The notes: generated from the letters alone by a model not told the origin. A stretch of 64,000 bases of DNA from Hippasteria phrygiana (GCA_037893225.1 JAZGUH010000379.1:315001-379000); one strand, 5' to 3'. Positions 47,001-58,097 are shown, counted from the first letter of the stretch. A program made the numbers and translations.

Positions 47001-50000
47001 TCTGACACACAAGAAACGCCAACACAGAATCCGTAGCACTTACTATACTTGAATGGCTGGTTATCGGAAGACATGCCGATGTATTTATCTTTGGCTTTCC
47101 GTGCTTTCTTTCGCTCCCCGCGTAGCCGCTCATCATCTTGAATGAAGCCAACAATGTCTTTGACCTTTTGCCTCACTGCGAGAGAAAAATGAAAATCTTC
47201 ATTCTTATTTGAAAATTGGGTACAACTTTGTTGCTCTCCGATTCCTCACAATAGTTGCAGATGGTACAAAAACAGTCAATAAATTTTGTCCTTGCTCGAA
47301 AGGGATGCTTTAAGACATTTAAAAACAATTTGTGATAAATACTCTATTCTTTCAGTGATACAACTGGGATATCAAAGGTTACATAACAAACCTAAAATCT
47401 CATCCTTAGCAATCTTTTAAGAGGCATTACATGTATAAGCACTTATTGTATGTGTTCATTTCATCCTTATTCATGCAGTCACTAATCTTAGATGTTATAT
47501 TGGCAGGAGATTGAGAATGACTACAATCCGATCAAACTTCACTGTTCAGGTGACAAAAGAATGTTGCTGGCTGCAAGCTTGTTTATGGGAAAGGAGCCCA
47601 AATCCCTGATGCAACACACCTGCCATAGTGCCTATATGCCAAGGCTGACAAGGAACTACTTCCAGAACTAAGGTTTTCACAAATCTTAGAGAGAGACACA
47701 TAGAAACTGCTGTGGAAGATTTTTTTTCAATTTTGTTCATGATCCATAACTCTCGTCACAAAAAAATCTGTCCCAACATTTCATATGCCTTATCTTGATA
47801 TGGCTATGTACACATAGGTTAGGTTCAGTTCCTTGAAATGTCACTGGAAATGGCGACATTTTGCGAGAATATCGCTTACCAAAAACACAGGATTCACCAC
47901 TCCTAAGTTTGACACAGTTTGTTTTGTCGACAGAGGGCGCCTTAACACTGTGGTTTGTCAATGGTGTTAAGGCGCCCTCTGTTGACAACACATGATGTTC
48001 AACTTTGGAGTGGTGAATCCTGTGATCTGGTAAGTGATATTCTCCATTTCTTTTAGTGACATTTCAAGGAACTGAACCGAACCAACGTGTACATAGCCAT
48101 ATCAAGATAGAGCATATGAAATGTTGGGGCAGAACATTTTGTGACAAGAGAGTAATAGATCATGGAAAAAAAAGGAGAAAACAAATCTTCCACAGCAGTT
48201 TCTATGTGTCTCTCTGTAAGATTTGTGATAAGTTCTGGAAGTTAAAAGTGAGCAGGCAGAAGACGATGAAGTAACTAGCAAATATTCATGTAATCAGAGA
48301 ACAAACAACCTACCGTTCTGGCCCTGGTCTCTGTTGTATTCATCCATGAGTGTGTAATTTTCCAGCGACCTCAGATCATAGAGATGTTCCCTTGCACTTG
48401 TAACAACACGCTCTGACCCGTTAAGTATAAGGTACGACAGGAGCAGCAAGGACTAATAAAGATATCAAATGACGGTAAAGAACGAAATGAGAAATCATAC
48501 AAGAATATACTCCTTCCTTTGTGCCAAAACTAAGTTTTAATATTGAAGTGAAAGATTCACTCCGAACACAAATGTGCTAAGACTGGATAAATTATATGGC
48601 AAGTACACTTTCCAAAATCAAAACTGAAACCAAGAATATGTTTGTTACATGTACAATGTATCACATTACCTGCATGTGACAGGTTACATGTACTTGCACA
48701 CAGACATTGCACTGTAATTCACAAGGAGGGAGGGGCGTGTTTCTGCATTCTTTTTGAAAAATGAAGCAGTCCTTTTTTGACAACAGGATTATTTATTTAT
48801 TACATTTTTGGCCCAGTGCATTCCCAAACAGTTTAAAATTGGTTTCCATTGGGACCCTAAACACACTTTTAATTAATCCTAACTACCCCAAGCCTGGAAA
48901 ACTCCAACAGCAGGTTTTGTCAAGTTTTGATGGGTTCAGGACTGCAGGACCTTGGCACTATTACTTTAGATGGAGCTATGATGCCCCAATTTGTCTCAGA
49001 CTAAGTCCAAAGAATGCACCATATGTTAACTGCACAGTGTTGGATTTTGACAGGTTGAGGAAGCCTCCTAGTAAAAATACCTAGGGGGTTAGGGTTCAAG
49101 TTTGGTAAAGTGGAATTCACAAGCAAAAAGTAACTTCGAAAATCATATTCGGAGAAGTTCCATTTTGCAAGGTCTATCACTTAAAAGTTTGTTAAAAATA
49201 TACAACCTTTTGCTGCCAAAACACACTGTACAAGCATTGGACTTTCACAAAACAACAAATGCTCTCAGTTCCTCCAAGAATCTTTCGAAATCTCATTTTA
49301 AAAAGTCCACCATTTGAGAAAAGATGCATATCACAAACCTTATAAACTCGTCTCCAATTCTTTCTGTTGTCATGTAGCATACGTTTCCATATCATTCCCA
49401 TCACTTCAGGAAAATGTTCATAAGTGTAAGTTTCCTTGGCGATTTCAGACATAAGAGATCCGTGGGGACCCCACGTCTCGTCATTGGTTGCCTCTCGGAC
49501 CTTGGATTCTACCTCTGTGTAATTCATCACCATGTTGGTACTGCCAAATGAAGGGACATCGACAGGAACTTGTTATAACCTGAAGCATACTCATACACAT
49601 GTAAATTCCTGACACTGCATGTTTTTATGAAAAGATCTTACTTTAATACCACACAAAAAATCGGTCAGGAAAAGCAAAATCTTGGAAAGTAACCATCCAT
49701 TTGAGTTCAGAATTGTATAACACTTGACCCTATCTTAAATTGTGACTTTAGTCAGGAAGTTTTCATGCAACATTGGGGAAGAAAGTGTGAAACAAATCTT
49801 TAAATAACAGGTTGTGCCACATGTTTAGGATGGTTGTTATCAAGGATGGTTGGTTATTTTCCAAGATTTTGCTGTTCCTGACAGATTTCGGTGGGGTATT
49901 AAAGTAAAATAATTAAATAACTGAAAACATCTACATCTACAATTGCATCATATTAATATTGCAAATCACATGTCACAAAGGACCATGTATGGAGGACACA

Positions 50001-53000
50001 GCATCAAAAATTCTGTACAACAGTCATAAATGCTTTGGTTCAATTTCTGTTCAGAATGTTAGTTGAAAGCATTCAAGATGGGATGTTTTCATGATATCTA
50101 CAAACAAAATATTTTAACTGACTTGAAGAAGGGGGAAGCCATAATCATAGTGTCGTCAAGTCAGCTCGAGTAGATCTGCTCGAGCTGACTTAACACTATG
50201 ACTGGCTTGACCAAGGGGGAAAGAGGGCAAAGGCTATCTAATAGTCTAAACTCAAGGCTTTCAGATCTGAGTTGGTTACACTGATTGAACAAAATAAAAA
50301 CTGTAAAAATCGTACTTGAAGTAAATTACAAACGCAGTGGCTATTGTTACGGCAGCCGTCGTTATGGAACTGCCTAGTTCCCCGACGTAATGGTATTCAA
50401 CTTTACAATGTTTGCTGCTCGAACCAGACTATCAACCAATATGGTTCTCGGATTTTATTTCCCTTTTAAAAAAAATTCTCCAAAGCCACTGAAAGGGAAG
50501 AAAATTAAATCTGCTTATGAACAAAAAAAATAAATAACCTTTTGATTAAAAACCTAAAACTTAAGAAATCTTTTCGAAAAAAGAATTGTTTTAAATCGGA
50601 CAGCGCAGCAACGACAGGGTCCCCAACTATCAAAACCAATGTTGTACATATCGAGCTACTGAAGCAATCTGGCAGGATGGGCATTTGTAAATCTGATATA
50701 CGTTTGCATTGTGTTTTTACCATGCCGTAACAATAGCATTTGAAAGTCACGTTATGGCTGCCATAAAAATAGCCACTGCGAATTACAAAAAAATATTAAA
50801 TTCCGCCAACGCCTAGTCCGAGTAACTTGGACCCTTTATCGCCTTTTTAAACATTTGGACATGATCTGGCGATAGTAGGGTCCAAGGCAAGTGTGCGATA
50901 GAGAATGGCTTTTAATTCAATCCAAACAAAAAATTCAAAATTCAACCTTACAACGGCCACCAAAATACTAGACACGCCACCATCTGAACAAGTGGAGTTC
51001 CATGATCAGATGAATGTACCAAGGTTTACTTAACAGAAATACTGACAGCGATCAGCAAACAGCCGTTGGATATCGAGCCCCGAGGCGCGCGTAGTGCCGC
51101 TGGCCGATAATCGATCGGAAAACATCGTTCATGTTCAAAAATCCGCTCCATTACTTTGTACACAGCTGGTTTGTGCATGCACCGAGTTGCACGAAAAAAA
51201 TTTTTTTTCGGGTTTAACTTGATCATATTCTCATTTTGAGGGGATGAAAAGCTGCATGAATGACTGCTCTACAGTTCAAGGTGAGTGTTTAGTTGATATA
51301 TTCAGGGAAATGGAAGATATCGGCAAGATCTTAAACGACCCTAATGTACCCTATAGAATTCCTTCCAGCTATAATGGCGAATCTTAAGCCCAGAGCTGGA
51401 ATTTTCAAGCTAGATTCAAGGGCAGGCCTTGAATTTGGTAATTTTTAGGGCAAGGCCACTTTGGCCTTGAATAAAGCAAAATTATGGAGGGCACCAAGGC
51501 CAGTAAGTAGGGCACCAAGGCCAAATTGTATCTGCAGAAAGGGCACGGAGGGCGCGGCATTGTTGATCTTTTTCCGTTCAAAACGTATTTAACTAAGAGT
51601 AAGAGTAAGACTATGAGGCCAAAAACATACTGCTTCCGATCACATGGGTATTCAATTATATGTGAATTTCAGCCTAAACTATTTCCGTTTACGCTACGAA
51701 AGCTATAACAAAAAATTGCCCAAAACAATTATCAAAACTTGCCTTAATTAATGTCAAAAATATTTACGGTCGATAATTCTTAAAAATTATGGAGAATTTA
51801 GGTCGTACACATCACTATGCACAACGCTAATTTATAACCATAACGCTAACCACGATGGGAAACTGGCCAACACTGTCCGTTTATCCATGGAGAAATAAAT
51901 TTTCCCATGGTTTATCGTACGGTGGTAATGCGTGCGTGATGCACTTTGTGTGGCGGGCGATAAACCTCGTGTTGCGGCAGGAAATGTCGGGGAAACACGC
52001 TGCGGTGTACAAGCGGTACAACCTCGAAATAAATTCATGAACACGGAAAATGCATACACAGACAAAATAGATCAAGTTCTGTGAATTAACGTGCAGAAAT
52101 CTTCTTTATCGATTTTTTGGGCCTAATTATTCATCGAAACTTTTGACAATCGGAACACCGTGTGTTGTGACCAAAGTTCATGAAGTTACTGTACGTATGC
52201 AGCGCGCCGAAGGCGTGCTTCATAGCGCCGCCTACAAGGGCGCGTTTCCTCGTACACGAACATCGATGCGTATTGTGAGGCGCACACGTGCAAGTACTGA
52301 GAAAAAGAAAGTCAGTTGACTGCACGTAAACGTTGCCGTACATGTACATACTCCTGCTGCTTTGTGTGTACGTACGAATACACACATTTAATCTTGCGGT
52401 GGGGGTGTTGATGCTTGAAGTATCGGCACACTCCGAAACTGGACCAGATTAATAGTTTGTGTGCGACGCGACGTGCATGTACTGTGATTCTGTACGCGCG
52501 ATCGCCAACGTGTTGTGCAGCGAGATTTTATGAAGGGCTGGCATGACATCGAAAAAACAAATGATATGAAGGATTGTACTTGTAGTGGCTGTGTTTTTGC
52601 AAAAAGGGCACGACGGCCAAGGTAAATTTGGGGCAAGGCAAAACTGGCCGTGAAGACGGAAATTTTGTGTGGAGCTAAGACGGCACTGGTCGTCATGGCC
52701 GTCGTTCATTTCAAGCCCTGCAAGGGTATTTTTTCTCATTCCAAAATGACTTTCAACCTAAAGCAGACTTCTCTTATTTATATTGACATCGTTTTTTGTA
52801 ATTTTGAACAGTTTATTGCGGTAGAAAATGCAATTTTCTTACGTGCTTTATGGCTGTTGCTATGCGAATGAACGCGGTTTTGCATATTTACTGTGCGTCG
52901 CGGTGAGCGGCCATCTTTATTTTCGCGTTGCGTTTTGTCATCCTCATTGCCGCTTTACCGCAAAATTTTCCTCAAAAACTCAAACCCTGCCCTTTATCTA

Positions 53001-54374
53001 TGGCATAGTTAGTGTTAGTTTGGCAATTCCAATAACCTAAAACTGGATTTTACTGGAACAGGGAGGGCCTAGCCCAGGTTGGACGATGTCTTCATTGCAC
53101 TACGACTAACGTCCTGGATACGAGATGTCGCATTCATTGAAATCAAAACTTTAACAGGATTTTGTTCACGTTTTACCTCGTTGTAGAAGCTAATTTCATG
53201 GCCACACATACTCTTTGTGTCCTTATCTATCTGTCCGTTAGGTTAAGGAATTCCATATGATTCGCTGGCCGACGTTTTCCAGGAAAATAAACTCAAACGC
53301 AACGTTAAACTTGTAGACTCTTTTCATCAGTTTCATACCGAGTTACATGACATACGCGCGCGCGCGACCTCCGAAATTCTGCGTGCGATGCTGCTGCGTG
53401 CAGCGCAGGCGCAATGCGCACGCGCGATTTGCCTGGCAACCACTCGCATGCGCACTACCGTTTGGGCTGGCTGCGCAGTACGGACGGTCTTGAAAAGTGT
53501 TTTCTGTGTAGTCTACAGATACTTTTAAAGTTCCAAATCTGTTTTGGGCTATAGAAGATAATAAGAACGAATTTGGGAGGTTATTATGGACGACGTAATC
53601 GATGCTGTTTTGAAGGAATATGTCATATCGCAAAGCAGGATCCTCACTACGAACACGAACGTCACGCAAGTTATTGTGCCTGCGCGTTAGGGGGACAGTT
53701 ACAAGGCAAATCGCGCATGCGCATTGTGCGTGCAGGCGCGCGCGGCCTAGTGCTTGCGTGCACGTGTAAATATACGCACACATACGTTTTATGTACGTAT
53801 ACTTGGTCTGAAACTGATGAAAAGAGTCTACAAGTTTAACGTTGCTTTTGAGTTTATTTTCCTGAAAAACGTCGGCCAGCGAAGCATAAGGAATTCGTGA
53901 ACCTCACGGACAGATAGATAAAGACACAAAGAGTATAATGGGCGTGAAATTAGTGTCTACAGTGAGGTAAAAATATTGTAATTTTGTTTCTAATTTTTTT
54001 CGACTACTTCCACTTCCAGTAGCTTCATATTCTGGACTCCCTCGCAACGCGAAGGGAGTCCATACTGGGCTAAGGGAGGGCCCTAAAAACTACACTACAC
54101 AATCGCCGAAATAATTGTTTGTTACTATCCATGCCTAATAAATGACCTGACACTATCATAACTACAGAGGTGCAATCGGCAGTGATCAAATAAATATTTT
54201 GTTAATGTTTTCCACAGTCATGACAGTACCGGTAAGGCAAGGCAAGGTGTACATAGTATACGCCCAGTGCAGAGACATTTTTATTTAGACATTGACTTTC
54301 ACATCGGAAACCATTTCTTTAACTACTCACACTTTGTCCTGTATCTCACGAATCTTCCACATAGCCGACTGCAT
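38018..54374 (-). CDS. CLINT1: CLINT1/epsinR, ENTH-domain clathrin adaptor, eleven coding exons, 698 aa
   Basis: Exons are 54374-54331, 49540-49339, 48452-48314, 47175-47044, 46542-46386, 46219-46015, 45800-45601, 44986-44557, 40342-40187, 39819-39696 and 38325-38018. All phases agree (2097 nt, TAA). The ENTH domain covers about residues 4-150: MWKIREIQDKVTNMVMNY, YTEVESKVREATNDETWGPH, KNWRRVYK, NGSERVVTSAREHLYDLRSL, VRQKVKDIVGFIQDDERLR. The middle is disordered and carries ETRTRRSRRSGKKLDLGAA, DLFADF (about 317-322) and DFDP motifs for clathrin/adaptor binding. Then come WSDVNVDIKLDNLSPG and a Met/Gly/Gln-rich tail, all as in human CLINT1. The protein binds PtdIns4P on TGN and endosome membranes and links vti1b-type SNAREs to clathrin/AP-1. 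Intron 1 is 4.8 kb and full of repeats. Confidence 0.95.
38395..38621. mobile_element. Foldback element, GCAGAGTTGGAGTCGAGTCC family
   Basis: It lies in the last CLINT1 intron. The left end GCAGAGTTGGAGTCGAGTCC roughly pairs with the right end TCGACTACATCTCTGC. AAGTCCTTTCGC units repeat in the left half, and the centre GACAAAGGAATGCC is shared with 26265-26470. Confidence 0.75.
38855..39293. mobile_element. TTAA-flanked MITE, AGGCAGTGTACA family
   Basis: TTAA at 38851-38854 and 39294-39297. The termini AGGCAGTGTACATGATTGGT and ACCAATCGTGTACACTACCT are inverse with three mismatches. Inside, AGTCAAGGCGCGTGTGGCTA pairs with TAGCCACGCGCACCTTGACT, giving a GC-rich hairpin. I recall similar TTAAAGGCAGTG repeats from starfish DNA. 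Confidence 0.85.
40946..40966 (-). CDS. Possible 21-nt microexon of CLINT1
   Basis: On the minus strand a TTTTATTCAG acceptor precedes 21 bases (codons for PHLALMT), followed by a GTATGT donor. It is phase 0 on both sides and lies in the phase-0 intron between 44557 and 40342, so inclusion would add seven residues without a frame change. Such a short match can arise by chance, and homology is not evident. Confidence 0.3.
41115..41400 (+). repeat. tRNA-derived SINE
   Basis: An A-box-like GATCAGGTTGGTGTGCGG and a B-box GGTTCGATTCCCACC are followed by a tail with TGTTCTCTGGGGTTTTCTTC and CCCAC, a tail type common in invertebrate tRNA-SINEs. It ends near an A/T-rich stretch at 41390-41405. Confidence 0.6.
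42320..42600. mobile_element. 281-bp foldback element in CLINT1 intron
   Basis: The arms pair from AGAGAGATTGAGATTGCGGT to its inverse at the right end. They include GTTACACACTCACCCCGGTT and a perfectly inverted stretch around CGTTTCGGACAGTGTGCTCT, with a loop near CAGACACTCCCGACACTCAC. A truncated relative lies at 16545-16625. Confidence 0.88.
43591..44188. mobile_element. Possible foldback element, ACCTATCGCCGTT termini
   Basis: The left ACCTATCGCCGTT pairs with the right AACGGCGATAGGT about 600 bp apart, in a CLINT1 intron. Inside is a small hairpin, GTTGTCTCAGAAATCTGAGACAAC (44024-44047). Target duplication was not clear. Confidence 0.45.
45361..45420 (-). repeat. tRNA-like fragment with B box
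   Basis: The minus strand reads GAGGTCGCAGGTTCGAATCC then CGCTCCTG, a good B box and acceptor-like end, but no matching 5' arm or A box is visible. It is therefore a SINE remnant or tRNA pseudogene in a CLINT1 intron. Confidence 0.5.
47659..48242. mobile_element. 584-bp foldback element in CLINT1 intron 3
   Basis: The arms pair from ACTTCCAGAACT through AGAGAGACACATAGAAACTG, TTTCATATG, GATATGGCTATGTACAC, TTCAGTTCCTTGAAATG and CACAGGATTCACCACTCC, down to the core AGAGGGCGCCTTAACAC. The core is only about 15 bp from its own inverse. The arms have small indels. Confidence 0.85.
48866..49096. mobile_element. Diverged relative of the 221-bp TTAA element
   Basis: It shares ACCTTGGCACTATTACTTTA, GATGCCCCAATTTGTC, AAAGAATG and a GGGTTAGGGTT right end with 29991-30211, at roughly the same spacing. 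It lies in CLINT1 intron 2. Confidence 0.65.
50146..50200. repeat. Perfect-stem hairpin around AGATCT
   Basis: CATAGTGT..AAGTCAGCTCGAG is followed within 6 bases by CTCGAGCTGACTT..ACACTATG. The stem is over 20 bp with a tiny loop, in CLINT1 intron 1. Function is unknown. Confidence 0.75.
51391..52720. repeat. Composite repeat bounded by GGCACCAAGGCC-type motifs
   Basis: The left part (51391-51560) has GGGCACCAAGGCCA units and GGCCTTGAATAAAGC. The right part (52600-52720) has GGGCACGACGGCCAAGG and ends CATTTCAAGCCCTGCAAGG, an approximate inverse of the start. A short version occurs at 58751-58947. Boundaries are uncertain, and no exon is seen inside. Confidence 0.45.
52735..53065 (-). repeat. 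Minus-strand copy of the repeat at 31857-32395
   Basis: Read as the complement, it follows the order of 31857-32395: the CTGTTCCAGTAAAATCC-like start, CAAACTAACACTAAC, CAGGGTTTGAG, AAAGATGGC, AAACTGTTCAAAATTACAAA, and CATTTTGG at the end. It lacks the 138-bp TTAA insertion. Confidence 0.65.
53171..53973. mobile_element. ~800-bp foldback element with CpG-rich core
   Basis: The termini TTTTACCTC-TGTAGA and TCTACAGTGAGGTAAAA pair, followed by TCTTTGTGTC-TTATCTATCTGTCCG and AAACTTGTAGACTCTTTTCATC with its inverse. The core (53343-53780) is rich in CpG and GCGC and starts (CG)n. It lies in CLINT1 intron 1, about 360 bp from exon 1. Confidence 0.8.
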
Positions 54375-54479
54375 GGTTGCTGCTGTTACTTCTCCTTCTT
54401 CACCGTGAAAATTAGTGTCATTTACTTATGGAAAATTATGGATGGGGAGGGATTCAGTACCATTGGAAATCGCAATCGT

Positions 54480-54620
54480 TGCGTCAAAATGGCCGACTCA
54501 GCTGCGACGTCATCAAAAGTTTGACCCCCGTGACCCGGCCCGTGACGGACGCGGAAGTGAGAGCTCGAGGCACGTGGTTTTGGAGAAGATGGCGCGCATG
54601 CACACGTACAGCCAAGTGAT
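54480..54620. promoter_or_regulatory. Candidate CLINT1 promoter, possibly shared with MGMT
   Basis: The segment just upstream of the CLINT1 start codon contains GACGTCA (CRE-like), GTGACG, CACGTG (E-box) and two ATGGC(C/G) YY1-like motifs (CAAAATGGCCG and GAAGATGGCGCG). It is more CpG-rich than its surroundings. CLINT1 and MGMT start 1.7 kb apart, head to head. No TSS is demonstrated. Confidence 0.4.
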
Positions 54621-56049
54621 TAGATTTTGTTTTTGATAGCTCATTCCACACCACCCGCACTCTTTTTAGAGTCCATTTTAGACTTGCAACCATTGGCAAC
54701 GCATTGTTTTTTTGGTAAAGACTGCAGCAGTACAGCCGTATGTAACCTTTTTCAGCAAACAACGTTCTAAAAATGTCATTTTCAAAGTTCTGTTTTTAAT
54801 CCGCTTGATGTATGAGCTGATGAGTACAACTTGGCGCTAAGGAAGAACTTTAACTGCACATCCTTCGCCACACATATGCGTTTTAAGTTGGGGCATCACA
54901 TTCTGACATTGTATTTAGTTGCAATATAACCAATTTAATAAACCTTTTCGACATTCTCAATGCATTGATTGTGTATGGAGGCCAAACAAACCATGTAATT
55001 TCTACACAAACCTATGGCATTCGCTGTGAACCAGTCCAAATATTAATTGATTTTATTCTAAATATCTGTCAAAGTGTCATCATGAGTTGAGACTGAGAGA
55101 TACACCTCTCTTCACACATCTTTGCATATAGAACATAAGGAAAATAATAACCAGAAAAATCAATTTTAAATGACAATAAAAATAAAGGCAATAATTGGGG
55201 AATCCCTCTCAGGGTACCAGTTTACTGATGAATGCAACTTCTGGAATTAGAACAGCTAATAATGTCACCTTATTAGTCAATCAGAAGAGGATTTTGGCAA
55301 CAATGGCAACCAACATGTGACCAATGCGACCAATCCTGTCTGTTAAATCAAATGTGCTTTCTTTTCTAATGCCAGTAAGGGCTGATGCTGTTCCCATGAT
55401 GCTTTGAGAATGTCGAAAAGGTTTATTAATCGAGGACCAGAAAGGTGGACCTTTCAGTTCTATCTAGAGTCTTAAAAAATGTTTTATTTCTCCATGCTTA
55501 AAGTCACGGGCCGAGGGTTTTATGCATTTTGTGTAACCTCAGCTTCCTAGTTTACATCCAACGTGGAAATTTGCTGAAATATATAGTATTAGTAAGTGAA
55601 GTATAAAACAAAATTAAACCTTGATGCACGGGTTTTGAATCTATTTACATTCAAGAGGCAAATGGCTACAATTTTTATAGACCGATCCATGTGATGAGTG
55701 TCGCCCGATGGTGTTCTGACCAATCACATTCGTGGTTTATGTCCGACATGCGTGCAAAAAAGTCTGACATGCATGCACACGCATGTGACATGCGCGGCTG
55801 GAACATGCAGTGTGGCATTGGAGCTGGAGAGGAACACGTGTTAATTGCCCATGATCGTAATGGGCGGGGCTCTGGATCGATGTATTGGCAAATACTCCTG
55901 TCATAAATGTTGAGCTTTCCCCTCTCCACTATAATCATGCATGATCAAAAGTATACTCGAAGTTAATTTGCACAAGTGTCTTGAATTTCATTTATATTAT
56001 ATTCATCACTTTCATTTGTGTTTGTCATTCCTTTAGCTCCCAAATTAAG
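54621..56049. other. MGMT 5' flank
   Basis: The acceptor CATTCCTTTAG, ending at about 56036, just before the MGMT ATG suggests that an untranslated first exon lies in this stretch. I could not locate its donor. No repeat was identified with confidence. Only short unsupported open frames are present. Confidence 0.45.
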
Positions 56050-58097
56050 ATGGCTAAAGTTTGTCTGAAGAGTCGAGTTATCCTGCAAACCCCCATTGGG
56101 CCAGTAAGTGTGACTGCATGCAAGCAGGGAGTGCATGATATCACACTAACTGCAGCTACAGAACTACCAGCTGAAATGTAAGCCACGTCATTGAAAACAC
56201 ATTTTTACATTAGAAACTTTAATTACCAATATAGTTGGTAAAATTGTTGGGCTAGTTTTTCATGGACATGTGGTTTTTACCTGCTTGTTTTGATGAGGTG
56301 TTCAGTGCATTCATTTCTAGCCTGGGGCTCATGATCGCACAAGCATGATCCTATAAAAAATGTGAAAATTAGTTTGTGCTTATTTTTAAGAGCATGAGAA
56401 TTGAGAAAGCCTCGTGTTCAATATGTGCTTTTTGAAAGCCCTGTGGAAATAATTATTTAATAATAAGTGCATTAAAAGCCAAGAATGTTCATACATGTAC
56501 ATTGTTCACCCAATTGTTTTAGATTGATTTGTCATTTTCATGTATATACTGATGATATTTCCAGTGTTACTATGGTAGTCACTGAGGAACCAGATTATTG
56601 GCCAACTCCTCTCAAGCAGTGTGTTGATTGGTTGACTGTCTACTTTAAAGATGCCAAAGCAGCCTGTCGTAAACCACTTCCTGCATTTCACCGTCCAACT
56701 GCAAAAACAGGTTTGTTTAAAATGACTCCAAACAGCAGATGCTAACATTGCCACAGAAAAAAATAATTTCACTGACTTGCCTCGACTGAGAATTCAGTTT
56801 TGTATTGTAAATCTTGGAAAAATTCCTGTGGTTTTGTTTGTATTGTATATTGCCAGGATCGCAACATCAAACCTTCATCATTAACCCTAACCATCCCTAA
56901 CCTGCCAAAATCAAACACCCCATTTGTGTTGAATTTTGTGTGATTGGGTACTGTAGAGCCTTGGCACCATCACTTTGCATGGGACTTGATGCCCTGATTT
57001 TGTCCAAGTACAAAGAATGTGCCATTGGTTTACTACACAGTGTTGGAGTTTGTGTGGTTAGGGAAGGATTCTAGTAAAAAGCCTTGGGCTGTTAGGGTTA
57101 ATGTATTTCGTGCAGTTGGCAAGTTGTTTGCAACTCTGTCTATTCGTTATTTAACTTTTCAAGTTTTAAAGGGTACTGAACATTACACTCTTTCTACTCT
57201 ACGTGTATATTCCTAGATCTGCATCCATAGAGCCTATCAAAATGTTAACTGTTCCTCTTCCCTCATTTTGGGAACACTACTTCCGTAGGAAAGGCAGTGC
57301 GTTCCCAAATAGAGCAGGTCATTCCCATGTATGCATACACATAGTACATGGGAAAACAATTACCATACTGGATCACCTGGTGCTTCCTGGCTATTACCAG
57401 TTTGAATGAGAGATGTTCCCAGTGGAATACTCAAAGTTTTGAGTATCTCCCTTATTAAATAACCTCTTGAATACAGACAGCAGCCATAGCCGCGGTTTGA
57501 AAAAGACCACCTGTCTGGTTGTCATCTATATGTGCATTCCTGTGCATGCTCAATCCATTCAACTATACTGTTCTTGAATGGGAGTGCAATGGATAGATGG
57601 AGCTTTTTCAAGCAAAGCTTAATTTTCATTCACACAAAGGGGGGGGGTGGAGGGCTCAAAGTGCGATGAATAGGACCACTCTATTCAGTGTAGTGCGTAT
57701 TGTTAATGTTTACGCTTGGCTGCACAACCGGTTCTTGGCATACTAGCCCCTCCATCAATAATAGGCAGCATCATACTGGTCTAAAATTGTTTATACACAG
57801 TAGTTACTAAACTATTTTTCCATTCTTCCAGATTCCTTTACCTACAAAGTCTGGGAGACATTGACCTACCAAGTTCCTTGTGGAGAAACTGTGACTTATG
57901 GCCAGCTGGCAGCTATGGTTGGGAATGACAAGGCGTGCCGTGCTGTAGGGGGTGCTATGCGGGCCAATCGAATCCCAATCCTGATGCCCTGCCACCGTGT
58001 GATAGCAAGTGGTGGCACCCTTGGAAACTTCATGTCGGGAAAGGGAACGCCCCTTAAAAAATGGTTGCTTGAGCACGAGGGAGCAACAGTGAATTAA
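56050..58097 (+). CDS. MGMT: Methylated-DNA--protein-cysteine methyltransferase, three coding exons, 179 aa
   Basis: Exons are 56050-56177, 56565-56710 and 57832-58097 (540 nt, TAA). MGMT repairs O6-methylguanine by one irreversible transfer of the alkyl group to its own Cys. The active site PCHRV places the acceptor at Cys145. Arg128 (the finger that flips the base), Tyr114, Asn137 and His146 sit at the same numbers as in the human enzyme, as do the putative zinc ligands Cys5, Cys24, His29 and His85. RAVGGAMRANRIP is the helix-turn-helix recognition element. After Phe158 (human Tyr) there are two extra residues, so the catalytic Glu is 174 rather than 172. The protein stops soon after HEG and lacks the C-terminal tail of mammals. 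It is nuclear, stress-independent and single-use. Poly(A) candidates are AATAAA at 58444 and 58640. Confidence 0.96.
56881..57101. mobile_element. TTAA-flanked 221-bp element, copy 2
   Basis: It lies in MGMT intron 2. It has the same ends and length as 29991-30211, with one base difference found by eye, while the flanking DNA is unrelated. Confidence 0.92.
57458..57770 (+). repeat. ~300-bp TTAA-type repeat, plus-strand copy
   Basis: It shares GGTTGTCATCTATATGTGCATTC..., GTTCTTGAATGGGAGTG, GATGGAGCTTTTTCAA, a G-run, GACCACTCTATTCAGTGT and TGCTTGGC with the inverted copy at 61460-61777. It lies in MGMT intron 2. Confidence 0.8.

Noticed and set aside
53343..53783. 146-aa GC-rich minus-strand frame and its plus-strand partner
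   Set aside because: Open in several frames because of GCGC-rich sequence inside a foldback element. No splice signals or motif.
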